A DNA stretch of 64,000 nucleotides from Sclerotinia nivalis. Its lineage: Eukaryota > Ascomycota > Leotiomycetes > Helotiales > Sclerotiniaceae. A model generated the notes under the pieces. It did no database searches. It saw only the letters and a list, made by a program, of their open reading frames with translations, and was not told where the DNA came from. Below, in pieces: positions 60,801-64,000 of the stretch (position 1 is its first letter; each line of letters opens with the position of its first letter). Location: NCBI GenBank assembly GCA_029531795.1, contig JAPEIS010000001.1, forward strand, positions 4,588,001 through 4,652,000. The letters run 5' to 3'. The position numbers were made by a program, and so were the translations under genes.

Positions 60801-61987
60801 TCTCCACGCGGAGAGACTTAACACCGATTTTCACAAGAGCTAATTTCAATTTGCCCCGGGTGCCTCTCCTTCGATCACTAATCACCTACCGGTCATTAGA
60901 GTTCATCCGCGGAGCCGCATTTTTCTCTCATAGCACATTGTTTTTTCCCCCTAGCGGATACACAAATGACTTGTTCGTCCCGCACATTCCGCATCTACAA
61001 AATGTTGCACATCTCATAAATCCCGCAGCTCCGCCGCAATGCCCGTAAGGTATTATCTGGGAGCTGGTGCATCGAGATCTGTGGAGCTAGCCATCGAATT
61101 GCGGGGCTGCTATGGACTGGTAGTTATATGAGTATAGAGCATATGGATATCCATGATGTATCACTTGAGGTAAAGCATGAGGTATAAAATATACAAGAGG
61201 TTGGTATGGAAACTTTAGTTGCACACTGCTAAAGCTCCGAGATTTCGGACGGAGTCAATAGCGTCAGCGATTAGATGCGCTAGTGGAAGCGCGGGGTAGT
61301 CTACAGCCGGTTGTCTACTCAAACGACTGAGGAGCTTGCTAAAACTACTTTCCGTTCCGGGAAACCAAGCATATTTCTCCCTGGGCTACCAAGATAATCG
61401 GGCAGATATGTGCCCGGAGAGAGCAGCTAGAGAGAGCAGCTAGATATTTGTTGCACATCTAATAATCCGGAGATCTCGGATCTAGCGAAACTCTTTAAAT
61501 CTCAACATCGGGGCTCTAGAACTTATCCTTAGAGTAATTCGCAATATAAAAGGTTCTGAAATACCATCACCAGCGGAGCAAGCAGAAAAAGGTAACCCCG
61601 TCTCCGCGATTCGAGCCCAAATTTACCAATCACAACAAGCAAATCATAGTTCTCATAGTTTTCATAGAAATCATAAACCATTTGTTGCACATCTAATAAA
61701 TCCGAGATTTCGGATCTCTCAAACTTTATCGCCCATTCCTCGTATTCTCAAATGTATATCCGAACTCTATGGCCGCTTTCTGATCTACTGATGTGATAAC
61801 TAACCTAAGGTTATTAAAATTAAAGAAAGCGGGTTTATGAAAACAGATAAAAACAGAACACGATTTGATGATCACGGCGGAGAAACGGAGAGACAGAAAA
61901 TCCTTGAAGGTTCAGGTTCTAGAGCCTACCAATCAAGAGGGGAAATTGATGAAGGAGATGGAAGCGAGGGCATTTTGTTGCACTTCT
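57853..61987 (+). repeat. Array of about 17 TGTTGCAyATCT-TCCGA motifs
   Basis: A short motif recurs in one orientation across a 4.1-kb gene-free region. It starts near 57853, 58021, 58445, 58651, 58862, 59251, 59461, 59729, 60086, 60392, 60639, 60693, 61003, 61216, 61449, 61683 and 61976. The best copies read TTTGTTGCACATCT, then 5-8 mostly A/T or C bases, then TCCGA. In several copies this extends into TCCGAGATTTCGGA, a quasi-palindrome. Many spacings are near 206-234 bp or twice that. Sequence between the motifs is otherwise not obviously conserved, and no consistent reading frame runs through them. I do not recognise the element. Confidence 0.8.
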
Positions 61988-61989
61988 TG

Positions 61990-62460
61990 TTCGTCCGAAT
62001 TTTCGGCCGTGTGTTGTGGGATCGTCGAAATGAAAGGGTTAATTAATGGGTTGGGAATCGCAATTATGTTTCTTCTCGGACTAATTCTCGGACCAATGCG
62101 TGGCTTGGAGGATTTGTTCATTTATTTTATTTCCTTGTAGAATGCTGCGAGTTGGTGCTTTTAGAGGATGGCTTGGGTGAGGATTCGTGAAGTTGTGAGT
62201 TTATTTTGCACACGCTGATGTACTGTTCAGGACCTAATTTATCTCTGGAAACTTGGTCATCTATCTCATGATTATTTCATAGAATTCAAAGCAATAGCTG
62301 AATAATAGCGAGAATTCATTCACAGACCTTTTATAGGCATTCTATCTCTTTCTCTCTCTATATATATTATCTATCTCTCTACCTCAAACCTCATCTAACC
62401 TCTCTCCAGACCAGCACAACCCCCAATCAAGCCACCTCCCGCAATCCATCATCCATCCCT
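61990..62460. other. Spacer after motif array
   Basis: About 470 bp down to the stop codon of the alpha/beta hydrolase, with CT-rich and TATA-like simple sequence near 62,345-62,380. No gene seen. Confidence 0.45.
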
Positions 62461-63507
62461 CTAAACTCCCAACCACTCCCTCCTAACCACCTCCAACTCC
62501 TCCTTCAACCACTTCCCCTCCCCACTCTCCAAATCAATAAGACCATCAAACCCATGTTCCATGCCCACCCTCCAAACCCCCTTCACTCTATCCTCTCCAA
62601 ATTTCCTCCCCCAGATATCAACCCACTCCTTCGTATGCTCCCACGGCACAGCCGTATCACCCGTTCCATGAAATGTAAAAAGATACGCACCTTTCCCCCC
62701 TCTCTTCATCCCCCCACCAAACTCCCCAATCACATCCTCCAACCACAATCCCTCTCCCCCAGCTCTCTCAAAAATCCCCGTCCACCTCCCCCTCTGCACC
62801 ATCACCGTCGCAACATCCAATCGCGCCGGCGGCTCCGCACTAACCACAATCTTCTCCCCATCCTTCCCAATCCCCCCAATATGCGCATCCAAAATCCCCT
62901 CATCCAATTGCGGCACCCCAAACGGACTTTTCACCTCACTAGCAACGGCATACCAATCCCCCCTAAGCAACGTCATCGGATACGAAGCAATAACGGCTTT
63001 GCAACCTTTAAAAGAATTCCCCCCGCTATTTTGCGGTAGGAGGGAACTTCTAATCGCCAAATACCCCCCCGCACTCTCCCCAAAAACCGCCACTTTTTCA
63101 AAATCCACTCCAACTCCTCCTCCTACACCCCCATCAAGCGACTTAAAATAAGCCACCAGACCAAACGTCCCCGAACTCTTAAACCACGCCCAGAAATCCT
63201 TAAGATCTTCCAGAATATCCTGACCCGTCGCTTCAGGCAAAAGTCTATAATCAGGCATGACTAGTATCGCGGAGTTTTGGAGCACAAAGTCCATAGTCCA
63301 GGGGAGAAGCCATTCGTTGTAGAGGGCAGACCCGGAGACTAGGTAGCCGCCGTGGAATCGGACGAGGACGGGGTATTTTCTGGTCCCGGGTTGGGTGTTT
63401 GAGGTGATGGATTTAGGGATTAGGATGTGTGCTGGGATTTCAACGCCGTGAACGGTTTTGTAGGGAGTTGTGTGGATGTTAAAGAGGGCGAGTCTGTTGT
63501 CTGACAT
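62461..63507 (-). CDS. Alpha/beta hydrolase (fold-3 esterase type)
   Basis: Single-exon gene of 348 residues. The hormone-sensitive-lipase-type oxyanion motif appears as RFHGGYLVSGS (His52-Gly-Gly), the next strand as VMPDYRLLPEA, and the nucleophile elbow as FGESAGGYL with Ser145. A late FHGTGDTAVPW contains the probable acid residue, and MEHGFDG near residue 325 supplies the catalytic-type His. Enzymes of this group hydrolyse short-chain esters, lactones or amides. There is no signal peptide, so it is probably cytosolic. An insertion rich in Gly and Val (about residues 125-135) is unusual. The gene has noticeably C-rich plus-strand composition in its 3' half, unlike its AT-rich neighbours. 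Substrate unknown. Confidence 0.88.
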   Translation of the reverse strand: MSDNRLALFNIHTTPYKTVHGVEIPAHILIPKSITSNTQPGTRKYPVLVRFHGGYLVSGSALYNEWLLPWTMDFVLQNSAILVMPDYRLLPEATGQDILEDLKDFWAWFKSSGTFGLVAYFKSLDGGVGGGVGVDFEKVAVFGESAGGYLAIRSSLLPQNSGGNSFKGCKAVIASYPMTLLRGDWYAVASEVKSPFGVPQLDEGILDAHIGGIGKDGEKIVVSAEPPARLDVATVMVQRGRWTGIFERAGGEGLWLEDVIGEFGGGMKRGGKGAYLFTFHGTGDTAVPWEHTKEWVDIWGRKFGEDRVKGVWRVGMEHGFDGLIDLESGEGKWLKEELEVVRREWLGV

Positions 63508-64000
63508 TTTTGGATCTGAGGGGTTGATTACTATGTAAGCTTTTTTGGTTCGTGGTGATGTTTGTGGATATGGGAATGATGCTGAACTAAATAAGGATAT
63601 TTGTCAGAATCGGGTATTTTTCGGGAAATTTACCGGTTGGTTAGATTCTGGCAGTGGAGATGACAAATAAATTTGGGGACATGTGATGAGGCCATACTGC
63701 CATGGGTCAATACAAGGGTGTGAATGTCATAAATCCATGGGGAATCATAAGTTCGTCGTATTGAATTATCTGTGAGTTGTTTCCTAATATTTGAAGATCT
63801 TAGAGTACCATTCCATTCCTTCATATCTTCTCATATAGCGATTACGTAGCCATAGTTGAACGAACAAATGTCAAGACTCGCAGATACCCATGTCCATATT
63901 CATACATATACCCATATTCACTTTGTAGCTACCTTGAAGAATATTAACGGCAAGGCCAGTAACTCCTTTCCTCACGATTAACCAGTTCCGTTTGATTGAC
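63508..64000. other. Window end, upstream of hydrolase
   Basis: 493 bp holding the promoter of the alpha/beta hydrolase. No gene seen before the window ends. Confidence 0.45.

Noticed and set aside
57853..61987. CRISPR-like array for the regularly repeated motif
   Set aside because: The repeats are imperfect and too short, spacing is over 200 bp and irregular, and the genome is eukaryotic.

Overview
This window reads as nuclear DNA of a filamentous ascomycete, most likely a Helotiales/Sclerotiniaceae-type fungus (Botrytis, Sclerotinia and Monilinia relatives). The evidence is short GT-AG introns of about 46-95 bp with CTAAC/CTGAC-like branch points, monocistronic genes with AT-rich spacers, a Zn2Cys6 regulator, secreted wall- and plant-polymer hydrolases, an NLR-like NACHT-ankyrin protein, a 2EXR-domain gene cluster, a pogo/Fot1-type transposon and C-to-T decay resembling RIP. 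The genus is inferred, not proven. I assembled all gene models by hand from splice-phase matching and family conservation.

Left part (2-34 kb), mostly single-copy metabolic genes: a nitrilase (+), a GH76-like six-hairpin glycosidase (-) and a TIGR04076-type small protein (-). Then comes a possible catabolic group: a Zn2Cys6 factor (-), an unusual fusion of an unknown domain to an aldo/keto reductase (-), and a divergently placed amino-acid permease (+). Next are a secreted GH3 beta-xylosidase (+), a GH71 alpha-1,3-glucanase with two CBM24-like modules (-), a GPI-anchor-type secreted protein (+), a secreted-type epoxide hydrolase (-), a complete 1.85-kb pogo-type transposon with 61-bp inverted repeats, a cytochrome P450 (-) and a sorbose/xylulose-reductase-like SDR (-).

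Middle part (34-54 kb): a sparse stretch holding one odd repeat-bearing ORF, a divergent pair (a periplasmic-binding-protein-like gene and the ERAD ubiquitin-conjugating enzyme Ubc7), then an accessory block. That block has a NACHT NLR with about 14 ankyrin repeats, eight of them nearly identical, and an apparent frameshift. It also has three tandem 2EXR-family genes, of which the first is intact and the other two are broken. Flanks of the first two copies are homologous and differ mainly by G/C-to-A/T transitions.

Right part (54-64 kb): a Golgi-type GT8-like glycosyltransferase (-), old inverted repeats, then a gene-free stretch of several kilobases. There a short motif (TGTTGCAyATCT followed 5-8 nt later by TCCGA, often part of a quasi-palindrome) recurs about 17 times in one orientation, with many spacings near 210-235 bp. 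Two variants occur near 32.5 kb. I do not recognise this array and consider it the most notable unexplained structure. An alpha/beta hydrolase (-) closes the window.
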